Shown: piece by piece, positions 45,906 to 54,967 of the stretch
Position numbering within the stretch: position 1 is the first letter of the stretch
Layout: each line of letters opens with the position of its first letter
Assembly: GCF_000382045.1 (NCBI RefSeq)
Contig: NZ_KB907454.1
Coordinates: 248,001-312,000 of the forward strand
Direction of reading: 5' to 3'
Length of the DNA stretch: 64,000 nucleotides
From: Variovorax atrisoli 110B
Lineage (GTDB): Bacteria; Pseudomonadota; Gammaproteobacteria; Burkholderiales; Burkholderiaceae_C
Position numbers and translations under genes: made by a program
Notes under the pieces: generated by a model
Database searches by the model: none
Told to the model about the DNA's origin: nothing
Seen by the model: only the letters and a program-made list of their open reading frames with translations

Positions 45906-47092
45906 AGCATTTCTCCGCGGAGGCCGGCGACGAGGTCGTGCCGTGGCATGCGAGCGCGCAGCGCGTCGCGCAGGCACTGGCCCAGACCGCGGTGGAGCGC
46001 GACCAGCGCGGCGGCACGCCCAAGGCCGAGCGCGACCTGCTGCGCGACAGCGGCCTGTTGATGCTCAGCGTGCCCGCCGAGCTCGGCGGCCTGGGCGCGA
46101 GCTGGCGGCAGACACTCGACGTGGTGCGCGGTTTCGCGCGCGTCGACAGCTCGGTGGCGCACCTCTTCGCCTTCCACCATCTGCTGCTCGCGACCACGCA
46201 GCTCTTCGCGCAGCGCGCGCAGTGGCAGCCCTGGATCGAGCAGACCGGCGCGCAGCGCTGGTTCTGGGGCAATGCGCTGAACCCGCTCGACAAGTCCACG
46301 CGCGCCGAGGCGGTCGATGGCGGGTATGTGTTCTCGGGGCGCAAGAGCTTCTGCTCGGGTGCCAGCGACTCCGACATGCTGGTCGCATCGGCCCTAGACG
46401 CGAACGACCGCCTGCTGATCGGCGTCGTGCCCACGCGGCGCGCGGGCATCACGGTGCTCGGCGACTGGGACAACATGGGGCAGCGCCAGACCGACAGCGG
46501 CAGCGTGCTGTTCGACGGCGTGCGCGTCGGGGCGAACGAGCTGCTGCTCGATCCCGGCCCGCTGTCGACGCCGTTCGCCTGCCTGCGCCCGCTGCTGGCG
46601 CAGCTGATCCTTGCGAACATCTACCTGGGCCTGGGCGAGGGCGCGCTCGAGGAGACGAAGGCCTTCACGCTGCAGCAGGGCCGACCCTGGCTCTTCTCGA
46701 CGGCTTCGGCCGCGAACGAAGACCCGTACGTGCTCACGCACTACGGCGATTTCTGGCTCGCGCTGCAAGGCGCGCGACTGCTGCTCGACCAGGCGGCCGC
46801 GGCCTTCGACCAGGCATGGTTGCGCGGCACTTCGCTCGACGAGCAGGAGCGCGGCGAGGTGGCCATCGCCGTCGCCGCGGCCAAGGTGGCGAGCACGCGC
46901 GCGAGCCTCGAGGTGGCGCACCGCATGTTCGAAGTGACGGGGGCGCGAGCTACCACCGCCGCGCTGCGCCTCGACCGCTACTGGCGCAACCTGCGCGTGC
47001 ACACGCTGCACGATCCGGTGGACTACAAGGTTCGCGAACTCGGCCACTGGGCGCTCAATGCGCGGCTGCCCCAACCCAGCTTCTATTCCTGA
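45902..47092 (+). CDS. DszC/SfnB-like acyl-CoA dehydrogenase-fold flavin enzyme (copy 2)
   Basis: 396 aa, the close paralogue of the gene at 43287-44474: the same [39 protein letters not shown] and [16 protein letters not shown] landmarks. It is predicted to be an FMNH2-using monooxygenase on an organosulfur compound, not a beta-oxidation enzyme. It is coupled to ssuD by an ATGA overlap and followed by a strong terminator, giving a two-gene operon. Confidence 0.85.
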   Translation: MKHFSAEAGDEVVPWHASAQRVAQALAQTAVERDQRGGTPKAERDLLRDSGLLMLSVPAELGGLGASWRQTLDVVRGFARVDSSVAHLFAFHHLLLATTQLFAQRAQWQPWIEQTGAQRWFWGNALNPLDKSTRAEAVDGGYVFSGRKSFCSGASDSDMLVASALDANDRLLIGVVPTRRAGITVLGDWDNMGQRQTDSGSVLFDGVRVGANELLLDPGPLSTPFACLRPLLAQLILANIYLGLGEGALEETKAFTLQQGRPWLFSTASAANEDPYVLTHYGDFWLALQGARLLLDQAAAAFDQAWLRGTSLDEQERGEVAIAVAAAKVASTRASLEVAHRMFEVTGARATTAALRLDRYWRNLRVHTLHDPVDYKVRELGHWALNARLPQPSFYS

Positions 47093-47108
47093 AGCTGCCA
47101 TCGCCATG

Positions 47109-47150
47109 CAACGGGCCTGCGGCTTCACGTCGCAGGCCCGTTGTGCTTTT
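47109..47150 (+). terminator. Rho-independent terminator after ssuD operon
   Basis: A perfect 13-bp stem CAACGGGCCTGCG / CGCAGGCCCGTTG with a 9-nt loop, followed by TGCTTTT. Confidence 0.8.
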
Positions 47151-47174
47151 CAGCGCTGCTCCCGCCGCTCGCGC

Positions 47175-47190
47175 TGCTGCCTGGGAAGCA
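47175..47190. promoter_or_regulatory. 16-bp dyad, degenerate candidate SfnR site 4
   Basis: TGCTGCCTGGGAAGCA differs from TGCTG-N6-CAGCA at one position. It is 180 nt upstream of the msuE -24/-12 element. Confidence 0.35.
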
Positions 47191-47269
47191 GTTTCCTCCT
47201 GCATTTGCTGCCTGGCGTTCATTCGGTGCCCGCATACCGATCTGCTGCAAACGACTATGGCTGCGCAGC

Positions 47270-47285
47270 TGCTGGCTGATCAGCA
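47270..47285. promoter_or_regulatory. 16-bp dyad, candidate SfnR enhancer site 5
   Basis: TGCTGGCTGATCAGCA fits TGCTG-N6-CAGCA exactly and ends 84 nt before the msuE -24 element, a normal enhancer distance for sigma-54 activators. Confidence 0.6.
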
Positions 47286-47369
47286 ACCCACCCGCAGCCT
47301 GCTTCGGATTCAGCATGCACGCGCATAGCCATTTCGCTCTAACTCCTTGATTCATAAGGAAAAAGGAAG

Positions 47370-47385
47370 TGGCACGCCATTCGCA
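47370..47385 (+). promoter_or_regulatory. Sigma-54 (-24/-12) promoter of msuE-sfnG operon
   Basis: TGGCAC-GCCAT-TCGCA has the invariant GG and GC with the right spacing. The start would be near 47396, leaving a leader of about 45 nt that contains a GAGG ribosome site for msuE at 47440. Confidence 0.7.
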
Positions 47386-47439
47386 TATATCAAGCGTGCC
47401 GCGAATCGATCGTGGCTTCCAAACAGAGGTCATATCAAC

Positions 47440-48063
47440 ATGAGTCGAAAACTGAAAGTCGTCGCCGTCTCCGGCAGCCTGCAACGTCCGTCGCGCACGC
47501 TGGTGCTGGTCGATCAACTCCTGGCCGCGCTCGGCGAGCAGATCGCCATCGAGTCGCGCGTGATCTCGCTGGGCGACATCGGCCCGCAGTTCGCCGGCGT
47601 GCTCTACCGCAACCAGCTGCCCGCCGCCGTCGAAGAGAGCATCGCGGCCATCGAGTCGGCCGACCTGCTGCTGGTGGCGAGCCCGGTCTATCGCGGCTCC
47701 TACACCGGCCTCTTCAAGCATCTCTTCGACTTCGTGCATCACGAGGCGCTGACCGACAAGCCCGTGCTGCTCGCGGCCACCGGCGGCAGCGACCGCCATG
47801 CGCTGGTCATCGACCACCAGCTGCGTCCGCTCTTCAGTTTCTTCCAGGCGCTCACGCTGCCGATCGGCGTCTATGCCGTGGAGAAGGACTTCGAAGGCTA
47901 CGAGATCGCCAGCCCCGCACTTCGCGATCGCATCGCGCTGGCCGTGGCGCGTGCCGTGCCCCAGTTGCGCGATGCCTTGCCGGCCGCCGCGTCGACCCCG
48001 CAGCCCACGCCGGCCAACGCGCCCGCCGTCCGCAAGCCCGCGCCCGTCGCGCTGGCAGCCTGA
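47440..48063 (+). CDS. msuE: NAD(P)H-dependent FMN reductase, MsuE type
   Basis: 207 aa flavodoxin-like reductase that supplies FMNH2 to SsuD, SfnG and the SfnB/DszC-like enzymes. The phosphate-binding loop VSGSLQRPSRT (about residues 9-19) and SPVYRGSYTGLFKHLFDF are typical. ATG 47440 with AGAGG upstream was chosen; the frame opens at 47347, across the promoter. The C-terminal ~35 residues are Pro/Ala-rich. First gene of the long sulfone operon. Confidence 0.88.
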   Translation: MSRKLKVVAVSGSLQRPSRTLVLVDQLLAALGEQIAIESRVISLGDIGPQFAGVLYRNQLPAAVEESIAAIESADLLLVASPVYRGSYTGLFKHLFDFVHHEALTDKPVLLAATGGSDRHALVIDHQLRPLFSFFQALTLPIGVYAVEKDFEGYEIASPALRDRIALAVARAVPQLRDALPAAASTPQPTPANAPAVRKPAPVALAA

Positions 48064-48108
48064 GAAGCCTTCTTCCCGATCGATCGTCCACCCAGAGAGA
48101 ACCCTGCC

Positions 48109-49250
48109 ATGAGCCAACCGTCGTCCTCCACAGCCGCCCCCGTCAAGTTCGCCTACTGGGTGCCCAACGTCAGCGGCGGCCTGGTGGTCAGCACCATCGA
48201 GCAGCGCACCGACTGGAGCCTGGAATACAACCAGCGCCTCGCGGTCGCGGCCGAGAAGGCCGGCTTCGAGTACGCGCTGAGCCAGATCCGCTTCACGGCC
48301 GGCTACGGCGCCGAGTACCAGCACGAGTCGGTGTCCTTCAGCCAGGCGCTGCTGCACGCCACCACCAAGCTCAAGGTGCTCGCAGCCATCCTGCCCGGGC
48401 CATGGAATCCCGCGGTGGTCGCCAAGCAGATCGCCACCATCGACCACATCTCCAACGGTCGCATCGCCATCAACGTGGTCAGCGGCTGGTTCAAGGGCGA
48501 GTTCCAGGCCATCGGCGAGCCCTGGCTCGAGCACGACGAGCGCTATCGCCGCTCCAACGAGTTCATCCGCGCGCTCAAGGGCATCTGGACGCAGGACAAC
48601 TTCACCTTCAAGGGCGACTTCTACCGCTTCAGCGACTACACGCTGAGCCCGAAGCCGGTGCAGAAACCGCACCCGGAGATCTTCCAGGGCGGCAGCTCGC
48701 GCGCCGCGCGCGACAACGCGGCCAGTGTGTCGGACTGGTACTTCACCAACGGCAACACGCCCGAGGGCCTGAAGGCGCAGATCGACGACATCCAGGCCAA
48801 GGCGGCGCAGAACGGCCACACGGTGCGCATCGGCGTGAACGCCTTCGTCATCGCGCGCGCGACACGGAGGAAGAAGCCAGGGCCGTGCTGGAGGACATCA
48901 TCAGGCACGCGCACGTCGAGGCGGTGCATGCCTTCGGCGACGCGGTCAAGCAGGCCGGCAAGGCATCGCCCGAAGGCGAGGGCAACTGGGCCAAGTCGAC
49001 CTTCGAGGACTTGGTGCAATACAACGACGGCTTCCGCACCAACCTCATCGGCACGCCGCAGCAGATCGCCGAGCGCATCGTGGCGCTCAAGGCCATCGGC
49101 GTGGACCTGATCCTCACGGGCTTCCTGCACTTCATCGAGGAGGTCGAGTACTTCGGGCAGAAGGTGCTGCCGCTGGTGCGCGAGCTCGAGGCGCAACAGG
49201 CCGCGCGCGCAGGTCAGCCCGCCCGGGCGGCGCTGGAAGCCGTGGCGTGA
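48109..49250 (+). pseudogene. sfnG: Dimethylsulfone monooxygenase SfnG, apparent frameshift
   Basis: An LLM-family FMNH2 enzyme converting dimethyl sulfone to methanesulfinate. The first frame reads well to about residue 250 (FAYWVPNVSGGLVVSTIEQR, AAILPGPWNPAVVAKQIATI, INVVSGWFKGEF, GVNAFVIAR). The rest (TEEEARAVLEDIIRHAHVEA to the stop at 49250) is in another frame. The switch falls on the (CG)5 run at 48852-48861; removing one CG restores Arg-Asp-Thr-Glu and a full-length protein of about 380 aa. As read, the product is truncated or altered after residue 250. This is either a sequencing error or a real slippage mutation. The stop is shared with the livG start (GTGA). Confidence 0.85.
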
Positions 49251-50146
49251 GCCTCGCCGTGATGCCCGATCTCTTCTTCGAGGCCGCACCGGTGCCGCTG
49301 GGCGTCGACCCACTGGCCTTCGTTCCCGCGGGCCGCACGGTGCCGGCCAGGGAGGACGCCGCGACTTCGGCGGTGTTGCGGCTGGAGGGTATCGACCTGT
49401 CCTTCGGCGGCGTCACCGCGCTGTCGCGCGTGGACCTGTCGATCGCCAAGGGAGAGATCCGAGCCGTCATCGGCCCCAATGGGGCGGGCAAGAGCTCGCT
49501 GGTCAACGTCATCAGCGGGCTGTACCGGCCCGACTGCGGGCGCGTGTGGATCGGCGGGCGCAGCTTCGCTCATGTGCCGACAGCGCGGCTGGCACGGCTG
49601 GGCGTCGCGCGCACCTTCCAGAACCTGGCGCTCTTCAAGGGCCTGAGCGTGCGCGACAACATCGTGCTCGGCCGCGTCGATGCGGCACGCTCCACATTCG
49701 TCGAGCAGCTCGTCGGGCTGGGCCGCGCGCGCCGCGAACGCGAGGATGCACGGGCGCGGGCCGACGCGATCGTCGGTTTTCTCGGACTGGGCGCCGTGAG
49801 CGAGCGGCTCGCGGGCACGCTGGCCTACGGCCTGCAGAAGCGTGTCGAGCTGGCGCGTGCGCTGGTGGCATCGCCGCAACTGCTGCTGCTCGACGAGCCG
49901 ATGGCCGGCATGACGGTCACCGAGAAGAGCGAGCTCGCGCATTTCGTGCGCGCCGCCCGCGACGAGTTCGGCACCACCATCCTGCTGATCGAGCACGACA
50001 TCGGCGTGGTGCTGGGCCTGTCGGACCGCGTGGCGGTGTTCGACCACGGCCGCAAGATCGCCGACGGCACGCCCGCCGAGGTGCGCAGCGACCCGGCGGT
50101 GATCGACGCGTACCTGGGCGTCGATCACGAGGGAGAGGGCGCATGA
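49247..50146 (+). CDS. HAAT ABC importer ATPase, LivG type (sulfone cluster)
   Basis: 299 aa with a GTG start overlapping the sfnG stop. An N-terminal extension of about 45 residues precedes the ATPase: Walker A GPNGAGKSS, Q-loop ARTFQNLALF, a degenerate signature LAYGLQKRVELARA and Walker B LLLLDEPMAGM. LivG-type ends at AYLGVD. It works with the LivH, LivM, binding-protein and LivF genes that follow. Confidence 0.9.
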   Translation: MSLAVMPDLFFEAAPVPLGVDPLAFVPAGRTVPAREDAATSAVLRLEGIDLSFGGVTALSRVDLSIAKGEIRAVIGPNGAGKSSLVNVISGLYRPDCGRVWIGGRSFAHVPTARLARLGVARTFQNLALFKGLSVRDNIVLGRVDAARSTFVEQLVGLGRARREREDARARADAIVGFLGLGAVSERLAGTLAYGLQKRVELARALVASPQLLLLDEPMAGMTVTEKSELAHFVRAARDEFGTTILLIEHDIGVVLGLSDRVAVFDHGRKIADGTPAEVRSDPAVIDAYLGVDHEGEGA

Positions 50147-50164
50147 GCGCGGCCGGTGATATTT

Positions 50165-50264
50165 CTCCTTCCCCCTCTGGGGGAAGGTCGGGATGGGGGC
50201 AGGCGGAGCGCCTGATGCAGGCGCCGCCTGCCCCCACCCCAGCCCTCCCGCAGAGGGGAAAGGG
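50165..50264. repeat. REP-like intergenic hairpin inside the operon
   Basis: About 100 nt form nested inverted repeats: the outer arms CCTTCCCCCTCTGGGG and CAGAGGGGAAAGG, a middle pair GGGGGCAGGCGG / CCGCCTGCCCCC, and an inner GCGCCTG-ATG-CAGGCGC. It fills most of the livG-livH gap and resembles dispersed palindromic elements common in this bacterial family. Confidence 0.65.
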
Positions 50265-50291
50265 GCAACAGCCGATGGCGGAGGCCGCCCG

Positions 50292-51188
50292 ATGACCGCC
50301 GCCGACTTCAGCTTCTTCGCCGAGGTTCTCCTCGGCGGCCTGCTCTCGGGCGTGATGTATTCGCTGGTGGCCATCGGCTTCGTGCTGATCTACAAGACAT
50401 CGGGCGTGCTCAACTTCGCGCAGGGCGCGCAGCTCCTGTTCGCTGCGCTCACCTTCGTGAGCCTGGTCGAGCGCGGCGTGCCCTTCGCGCTGGCCCTGGT
50501 GCTGACCTTCGCGCTCATGGTGGCGCTGGGGCTGGTCATCGAGCGCACGGTGCTGCGTCCGCTGGTGAACCAGCCGCCAATCACGCTGTTCATGGCGACG
50601 CTGGGCCTGTCGTACGTCATCGAAGGCGTTGCGCAGCTGGTGTGGGGCACGCAGGTGCACGCGCTGGAGCTGGGCATTGCCGACGAGCCGCTGCAGTTTC
50701 TGGGCATCATGGTCTCGACCTTCGACCTGTTCGCCGCCGCGACGGCCGCCGTGATGGTCGCGCTGCTATCTGCCTTCTTCCGCTACACCCGCGTGGGCCT
50801 GGCATTCCGCGCGGTGGCGGACGACACCTACGCGGCCATCGCGGTCGGCCTGCGGCTGCCGCGCATCTGGGCCACGGTGTGGGCGGCGGCCGGCGTCATC
50901 GCGCTGGTGGCCGGCCTGCTCTGGGGCGCGCGGCTTGGCGTGCAGTTCTCGCTCTCGCTCGTGGTGCTCAAGGCGCTGCCGGTGCTGGTGCTCGGCGGCT
51001 TCGACTCGATCCTCGGTGCGATCGTCGGCGGGCTGGTGATCGGCGCGCTCGAGAAGCTGGCCGAGGTGTACATCGGGCCCTTCGTGGGCGGCGGCATCGA
51101 GAGCTGGTTCGCGTATGTCGCGGCGCTGGCCTTCCTGCTGATCCGGCCCAGCGGGCTGTTCGGCCAGAAACTCGTGGAGCGTGCCTGA
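50292..51188 (+). CDS. HAAT ABC importer permease, LivH type (sulfone cluster)
   Basis: 298 aa inner-membrane permease with about 8 helices. Motifs YSLVAIGFVLIYKTSGVLNF, LSYVIEGVAQL, the coupling loop FRAVADDTYAAIAVGL and GGFDSILGAIVGG. ATG 50292 with GGAGG 8 nt upstream; the frame opens within the REP-like element. It is 3 nt before the LivM gene. Confidence 0.9.
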   Translation: MTAADFSFFAEVLLGGLLSGVMYSLVAIGFVLIYKTSGVLNFAQGAQLLFAALTFVSLVERGVPFALALVLTFALMVALGLVIERTVLRPLVNQPPITLFMATLGLSYVIEGVAQLVWGTQVHALELGIADEPLQFLGIMVSTFDLFAAATAAVMVALLSAFFRYTRVGLAFRAVADDTYAAIAVGLRLPRIWATVWAAAGVIALVAGLLWGARLGVQFSLSLVVLKALPVLVLGGFDSILGAIVGGLVIGALEKLAEVYIGPFVGGGIESWFAYVAALAFLLIRPSGLFGQKLVERA

Positions 51189-51191
51189 GCA

Positions 51192-52205
51192 ATGCGCAAT
51201 GTTTCCGCACCTTCGTGGGCCTGGCCGGCGGCCGTGCTCGCCGTCGCCTTCGGCATCGTGCCTTTCGTCGCGTCCGGCTATGTGTTCGACGCACTGCTGA
51301 TCCCCTTCCTCGCGCTGTCGCTGGCCGCGGTGGGGCTGAATCTGCTGACCGGCTATGCGGGCCAGCTTTCGTTGGGCACGGCCGCCTTCATGGCAGTCGG
51401 TGCCTTCGCCGCCTACAACTTCAACCTGCGGGTCGAAGGGCTGCCGCTGCTCGCGAGCATCGGGCTCGCGGGCCTTGCCGCCACCGTCGTCGGGCTGGTG
51501 TTCGGCCTGCCGAGCCTGCGGCTGCGCGGCTTCTACCTGGCGGTGTCGACGCTGGCCGCGCAGTTCTTCGTGCAATGGGCGCTCACCAAGTTCGGCTGGT
51601 TCAGCAACGACAACCCTTCGGGCGTGATCGATGCGCCGGTGCTCGAGGTGGCGGGGATCGTGTTCGACACGCCTGTGCGACGCTACATCTTCTCGCTGGC
51701 CGTGGTGACGGTGCTGACCCTGCTGGCATGGCGACTGGTGCGCACCCAGACGGGCCACCACTTCATCGCCGTGCGCGACAACGAGCTGGCCGCGCGCGTG
51801 ATCGGCGTGCCGGTGCTGCGCACCAAGCTGCTGGCGTTCGCGGTGTCGTCATTCATCGTCGGCGTGGCGGGCGTGCTGTGGGGCTTCGTCTACCTGCGCA
51901 CGGTGGAGCCCGCGGGCTTCAACCTCGACCGTTCGTTCCAGATTCTCTTCATCGTGATCATCGGCGGGCTCGCGACGATCCGCGGCGCCTTCCTCGGCGC
52001 GGCGCTGATCGTGGTGTTTCCGCTGCTGCTGTCGCGCGTGGGCAGCTTCCTGTTCGGCGGCTGGTTCGATTCGGGCGTGCTCGACATGAGCCAGCGCATC
52101 GTGCTGGGCGCCTTGATCATCTTCTTCCTCGTCGTGGAGCCGCAGGGACTGGCCGCCCTGTGGGACCGCACGCGCCGGCGGCTGGCGGGCCCTTCCGCAG
52201 CCTGA
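51192..52205 (+). CDS. HAAT ABC importer permease, LivM type (sulfone cluster)
   Basis: 337 aa permease with about 9-10 helices. Motifs GLNLLTGYAGQLSLGTAAFM, GFYLAVSTLAAQFF, VRDNELAARVIGVPVLRTKL and GGLATIRGAFLGA. Its separate LivM contrasts with the fused LivM-LivG of the importer at 16261-18084, so the two importers are of different lineages. Confidence 0.9.
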   Translation: MRNVSAPSWAWPAAVLAVAFGIVPFVASGYVFDALLIPFLALSLAAVGLNLLTGYAGQLSLGTAAFMAVGAFAAYNFNLRVEGLPLLASIGLAGLAATVVGLVFGLPSLRLRGFYLAVSTLAAQFFVQWALTKFGWFSNDNPSGVIDAPVLEVAGIVFDTPVRRYIFSLAVVTVLTLLAWRLVRTQTGHHFIAVRDNELAARVIGVPVLRTKLLAFAVSSFIVGVAGVLWGFVYLRTVEPAGFNLDRSFQILFIVIIGGLATIRGAFLGAALIVVFPLLLSRVGSFLFGGWFDSGVLDMSQRIVLGALIIFFLVVEPQGLAALWDRTRRRLAGPSAA

Positions 52206-52255
52206 GCGCACCGCGCCTTCTTCCTTTTCCTTCGCATCCCAAGAGCCTTCATCAC

Positions 52256-53578
52256 ATGTCCTTCATCAAGCACCTGAAAACCGCGGCCGTGGCCGTCACC
52301 CTGGCCGCGAGCGGCCTGCAGCTCGCGCATGCCGACGCGAACGAGCAGTTCTTCCCTCTGCAGAGCTATCGCGTCGGCCCCTATGCGGCGGGGGGCACGG
52401 GCTTCTTCGGCGGCTTCATCGACTACCTGAACCTGGTGAACACGCGCGACGGCGGCGTGGGCGGCGTGAAGCTGACCTGGGAGGAGGGCGAGACGCAATA
52501 CGAGGTGGAGCGCGGCGTGGAGGTGTACGAGCGCCTCAAGCAGCGCCCCGGCATCGCGACCTGGAACCCGCTGTCGGTCGGCATCGCCTACGCGCTGATC
52601 GACCGCGTCACCGCCGACAAGGTGCCGCTGCTCACCATCAACCACGGCCGCACCGACACCACCGACGGTCGCGTGTTCAAGTACATCTTCCCGCTGCTGC
52701 TGAACCCGTACAGCGAGACCTCCGGCATCGTGAACTACATCGCGGGCAAGGAAGGCGGCGCCGACAAGCTCAAGGGCAAGAAGATCGTGGTGCTGTATCA
52801 CGGCTCGCCCTACGGCAAGGAGACCATTCCGATCTACGAACTACTGGCGAAGAAGTACGGCTTCGCGCTGCAGCAGATCGAGGTGCCGCACCCCGGCAAC
52901 GAGCAGCAGTCGCAGTGGCTCGCCATCCGCCGCGCCAAGCCCGACTACGTGGTGCTGCGCGGCTGGGGCGTGATGAATCCAGTGGCGCTGAAGACCGCGC
53001 AGAAGACGGGCTTTCCGGTCGACCACATCGTGGGCAACGTCTGGTCCAACTCCGAAGAGGACGTGATCCCCGCGGGCGACGCCGCCAAGGGCTACGTGGC
53101 GATCACCACCGTGGCCGCGGGCGCCCAGTACCCGGTGCTGCAGGAGATCACCAAGACCGTCTACGGCGCCGGCAAGGGCAACCTGCAGGACCCCAAGCGC
53201 ATCGGCAGCGTCTATCACAACCTCGGCGTGCTCAACGGCATCCTGAACGTGGAGGCCATCCGCATCGCGCAGGCCAAATTCGGCAAGCGCACGCTCACCG
53301 GCGACGAGGTCCGCTGGGGCCTGGAGAACCTGAAGATCGACGAGGCGCGCGCGGCGGCGCTCGGCGCCAAGGGCCTGTTCCATTCGATCAACGTGACCTG
53401 GGACAACCACGAAGGCGACGGCCGCGTGGCCTTCCAGCAGTGGGACGGCAGCAAGTGGAACGTGGTGTCCGACTGGATCGCGCCCGACTGGAAGCTGCTG
53501 CGGCCGATCATCGAGAAGTCTTCGCTGGCCTATGCCAAGGAGAAGAACGTGAAGGTGCGCAAGAGCATCGACGACTAG
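52256..53578 (+). CDS. HAAT ABC importer periplasmic binding protein (sulfone cluster)
   Basis: 440 aa with a cleavable signal (cut near LAHADA, about residue 24). It is larger than typical LivJ, with Peripla_BP_6-type landmarks (PYAAGGTGFFGGFIDYLNLV, NPLSVGIAYALID, VVLYHGSPYGKETIPIYELL). It is Trp/Tyr-rich near the presumed ligand pocket. Its place between livM and sfnB suggests a sulfone, sulfonate or related organosulfur ligand, which is not established for this family. Confidence 0.87.
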   Translation: MSFIKHLKTAAVAVTLAASGLQLAHADANEQFFPLQSYRVGPYAAGGTGFFGGFIDYLNLVNTRDGGVGGVKLTWEEGETQYEVERGVEVYERLKQRPGIATWNPLSVGIAYALIDRVTADKVPLLTINHGRTDTTDGRVFKYIFPLLLNPYSETSGIVNYIAGKEGGADKLKGKKIVVLYHGSPYGKETIPIYELLAKKYGFALQQIEVPHPGNEQQSQWLAIRRAKPDYVVLRGWGVMNPVALKTAQKTGFPVDHIVGNVWSNSEEDVIPAGDAAKGYVAITTVAAGAQYPVLQEITKTVYGAGKGNLQDPKRIGSVYHNLGVLNGILNVEAIRIAQAKFGKRTLTGDEVRWGLENLKIDEARAAALGAKGLFHSINVTWDNHEGDGRVAFQQWDGSKWNVVSDWIAPDWKLLRPIIEKSSLAYAKEKNVKVRKSIDD

Positions 53579-53703
53579 AACCCGGCACGCACTCCATGTC
53601 TTCGCCAACCCCCTGCCGGGGGCAACACCAGCGGCCCGGCAAATCCGGTTCCGCGGTGTTCCTGGCTTGATACCCCACTGACCAAGATTTGAAAGCAACG
53701 TCC

Positions 53704-54963
53704 ATGTCCGCAGTTCCTCAACCGCCCGTATCCATCCAGCCGGCCGCCAACGACCCCGTGCCCGGCCTGCCGCTGTCCGACACGCCTGCGCACGTGATCC
53801 GCGACGATGCCGAGGCCATTGCCGTGGCGCATGCGCTGGCCGCGCAACTGATCGTCGGCGCCTCCGAGCGCGACCGCCTGCGCCGCTGGCCGGTCGAGGA
53901 GATCGACGCCTACTCGCAGAGCGGCCTCTGGGCCATCAACGTGCCGAAGGCCTTCGGCGGCGCGGAAGTGTCCTATGCCACGCTGGCCGAGGTGATCGCG
54001 ATCATCTCGGCGGCCGACCCCTCGCTCGGCCAGATCACGCAGAACCACCTGGGCTTCGTCGCCGCAGTGCGCACGGTGTCCGATGCGGCGCAGCAGAAGC
54101 TCTTCTTCGCCGACTTCCTGCGCGGCGTGCGCTGGGGCAATGCGTTCTCGGAGTCGGGCTCCAAGCGTGCGGCCGACTTCGAGACGCGCTTCACCGACGC
54201 GGGCGACCACGTGGTGGTGACCGGCAAGAAGTTCTATTCGACCGGCGCGCTGCTGGCGCACTACGTGCCCATCGTGGCCAACGACGAGCAGGGCAGGACC
54301 TGGTACGTGGTGGCCGAGCGCAATGCACCGGGCCTCACGGTGATCGACGACTGGTCGGCCTTCGGCCAGCGCACGACGCTCAGCGGCACGGTGATCATCG
54401 ACCGCGTGAAGGTGCCCAAGACCCACCTGATTCCGGCCTACAGGGGCTACGACGCGCCCTCTGCCGACGGCGCGATCTTCCAGATCATCCAGGCGGCGGT
54501 CGACGTGGGCATCGCGCGCGGCACCATCGCGGAGACGGTCGACTTCATCCGCACCAAGACGCGCCCCTGGATCGACAGCCAGCGCGACCATGCGTGGGAA
54601 GACCCATACTCGATCCAGGCAGTGGGTGACCTGCAGATCCGCCTGCATGCGAGCGAGGCGCTGCTGGAGCGTGCCGGCCGCGCCATCGACCGCGCGGTGG
54701 CCGCGCCCGATGCCGACAGCGTGGCCGCGGCGCAGATCGCGACGGCGGAAGCCAAGGTGCTCTCCACCGAGATCGCGATCCTCGCGACCAACAAGCTCTT
54801 CGAGCTGGCGGGCACGCGCTCGACGCTGGGCCAGTACAACCTCGACCGGCACTGGCGCAATGCACGCACGCACACGCTGCACGACCCGGTGCGCTGGAAG
54901 TACGCCATCGTGGGCAACTACTTCCTCAACGGCGTCAAGCCGCCGTTCCACGCCTGGAGCTGA
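53704..54963 (+). CDS. sfnB: SfnB-family sulfur-acquisition flavin oxidoreductase
   Basis: 419 aa acyl-CoA dehydrogenase fold in the SfnB lineage: GLWAINVPKAFGGAEVSYAT, PSLGQITQNHLGFV, GNAFSESGSKRAADFETRF, GKKFYSTGALLAHY and DRHWRNARTHTLHDPVRWKY. SfnB genes accompany sfnG and msu genes in pseudomonads. The role is probably flavin-dependent oxidation of a methylated sulfur intermediate. It lies 4 nt before the LivF gene. Confidence 0.88.
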   Translation: MSAVPQPPVSIQPAANDPVPGLPLSDTPAHVIRDDAEAIAVAHALAAQLIVGASERDRLRRWPVEEIDAYSQSGLWAINVPKAFGGAEVSYATLAEVIAIISAADPSLGQITQNHLGFVAAVRTVSDAAQQKLFFADFLRGVRWGNAFSESGSKRAADFETRFTDAGDHVVVTGKKFYSTGALLAHYVPIVANDEQGRTWYVVAERNAPGLTVIDDWSAFGQRTTLSGTVIIDRVKVPKTHLIPAYRGYDAPSADGAIFQIIQAAVDVGIARGTIAETVDFIRTKTRPWIDSQRDHAWEDPYSIQAVGDLQIRLHASEALLERAGRAIDRAVAAPDADSVAAAQIATAEAKVLSTEIAILATNKLFELAGTRSTLGQYNLDRHWRNARTHTLHDPVRWKYAIVGNYFLNGVKPPFHAWS

Positions 54964-54967
54964 AGCG

